Assembly (NCBI GenBank): GCA_016939345.1
Contig: JAFGHG010000006.1
Location: forward strand, 1 to 13,597
DNA from: Candidatus Omnitrophota bacterium
Lineage (GTDB): Bacteria > Omnitrophota > Gorgyraeia > Duberdicusellales > 4484-171
Direction: 5' to 3'
DNA length: 13,597 bases
The position numbers were made by a program, and so were the translations under genes. This document shows positions 13,484 to 13,597 of this stretch, piece by piece. Under the pieces are notes generated by a model that was not told the origin of the DNA, did no database searches, and saw nothing but the letters and a program-made list of their open reading frames with translations. The first letter of the stretch is position 1. Each line of letters starts with the position of its first letter.

Positions 13484-13597
13484 AAACTAAAACTTTTACC
13501 CTTATTGAGCTGATTTTGGTGGTAGCTATCATAGCTTTATTGGCCGGGGCAATGGTGCCGATGATACTTTCAGCCCGCCAGAAAGCAAGGATTTCCA
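13480..13597 (+). CDS. Type IV pilin/pseudopilin-like protein (3' truncated by window end)
   Basis: 39 residues are visible before the window ends. They form a type IV prepilin N terminus: short basic leader MKTKT, then FTLIELILVVAIIALLAGAM with the conserved glutamate at mature position 5 (residue 10) and a hydrophobic helix, then a polar turn SARQKARIS. Prepilin peptidase normally cuts after glycine; here threonine precedes the phenylalanine, so processing may be altered or the leader diverged. Pseudopilins of type II secretion systems share this start, so pilus and secretion cannot be told apart from the visible part. ATG 13480 overlaps the PfpI stop and has no strong ribosome site. A PilZ gene 1.2 kb upstream makes a link to pilus control conceivable. 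Confidence 0.8.
   Translation, partial: MKTKTFTLIELILVVAIIALLAGAMVPMILSARQKARIS

Noticed and set aside
1..13597. CRISPR array, tRNA/rRNA genes, insertion sequences, defence-system genes
   Set aside because: No regularly spaced repeats, no cloverleaf or rRNA-like sequence, no transposase or nuclease-like ORF was seen. The CPBP protein alone is not evidence of a defence or bacteriocin locus.

Overview
The window reads as about 13.6 kb of chromosome from an anaerobic, moderately AT-rich, Gram-negative-type bacterium. Indicators are a class I hybrid cluster protein beside an Fe-S Rrf2 regulator, a type IV pilin-like gene, a PilZ protein, an ArnT/PMT-like membrane glycosyltransferase and a dTDP-sugar cluster. 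The mix (an EF-Tu domain-2-like protein with a lysine-rich tail, a short carbonic-anhydrase-like protein, DUF5672, an AT-rich palindromic intergenic repeat) resembles uncultured phyla such as Omnitrophota. That placement is an inference from gene style, not a proof. No rRNA, tRNA, CRISPR array, transposase or phage gene was seen.

Layout. (1) 1-2379, nitrosative/redox stress block: a 5'-truncated Rrf2 regulator with three cysteines, hcp with all hybrid-cluster ligands, and a small cupin protein 14 bp downstream. An NsrR-like half-site lies between the regulator and hcp. (2) 2380-3228: a beta-carbonic-anhydrase-like gene with its own promoter, followed in the same frame by a relic of a PD40 (TolB-like) propeller gene. 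(3) 3229-5327: a minus-strand GT-C membrane glycosyltransferase, divergent from a gene joining a histone-H1-like Lys/Pro tail to an EF-Tu domain-2-like barrel. (4) 5388-10156, surface-sugar operon: DUF5672 protein, SAM methyltransferase-like protein, DegT/DnrJ-type PLP aminotransferase, RmlC-like cupin, RmlA and RmlB. The last three genes overlap at start/stop codons. No rmlD is present, so a dTDP-amino or otherwise modified 6-deoxysugar is at least as likely as plain rhamnose. (5) 10172-11056, minus strand: CPBP (CAAX-type) intramembrane protease, convergent with rmlB. (6) 11201-13597: M29-type metallopeptidase, PilZ protein, Nfu-type Fe-S scaffold, a 120-bp decayed palindrome, a PfpI/DJ-1 protein, and the start of a type IV pilin-like gene that runs off the end.

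Two start sites differ from the longest open frame on sequence grounds. PilZ is placed at 12225 because a -35/-10 promoter occupies the upstream extension. RmlA is placed at 8436 because of a TAATG junction and a Shine-Dalgarno. Functional calls rest on motifs recalled from known families; no database search was run.
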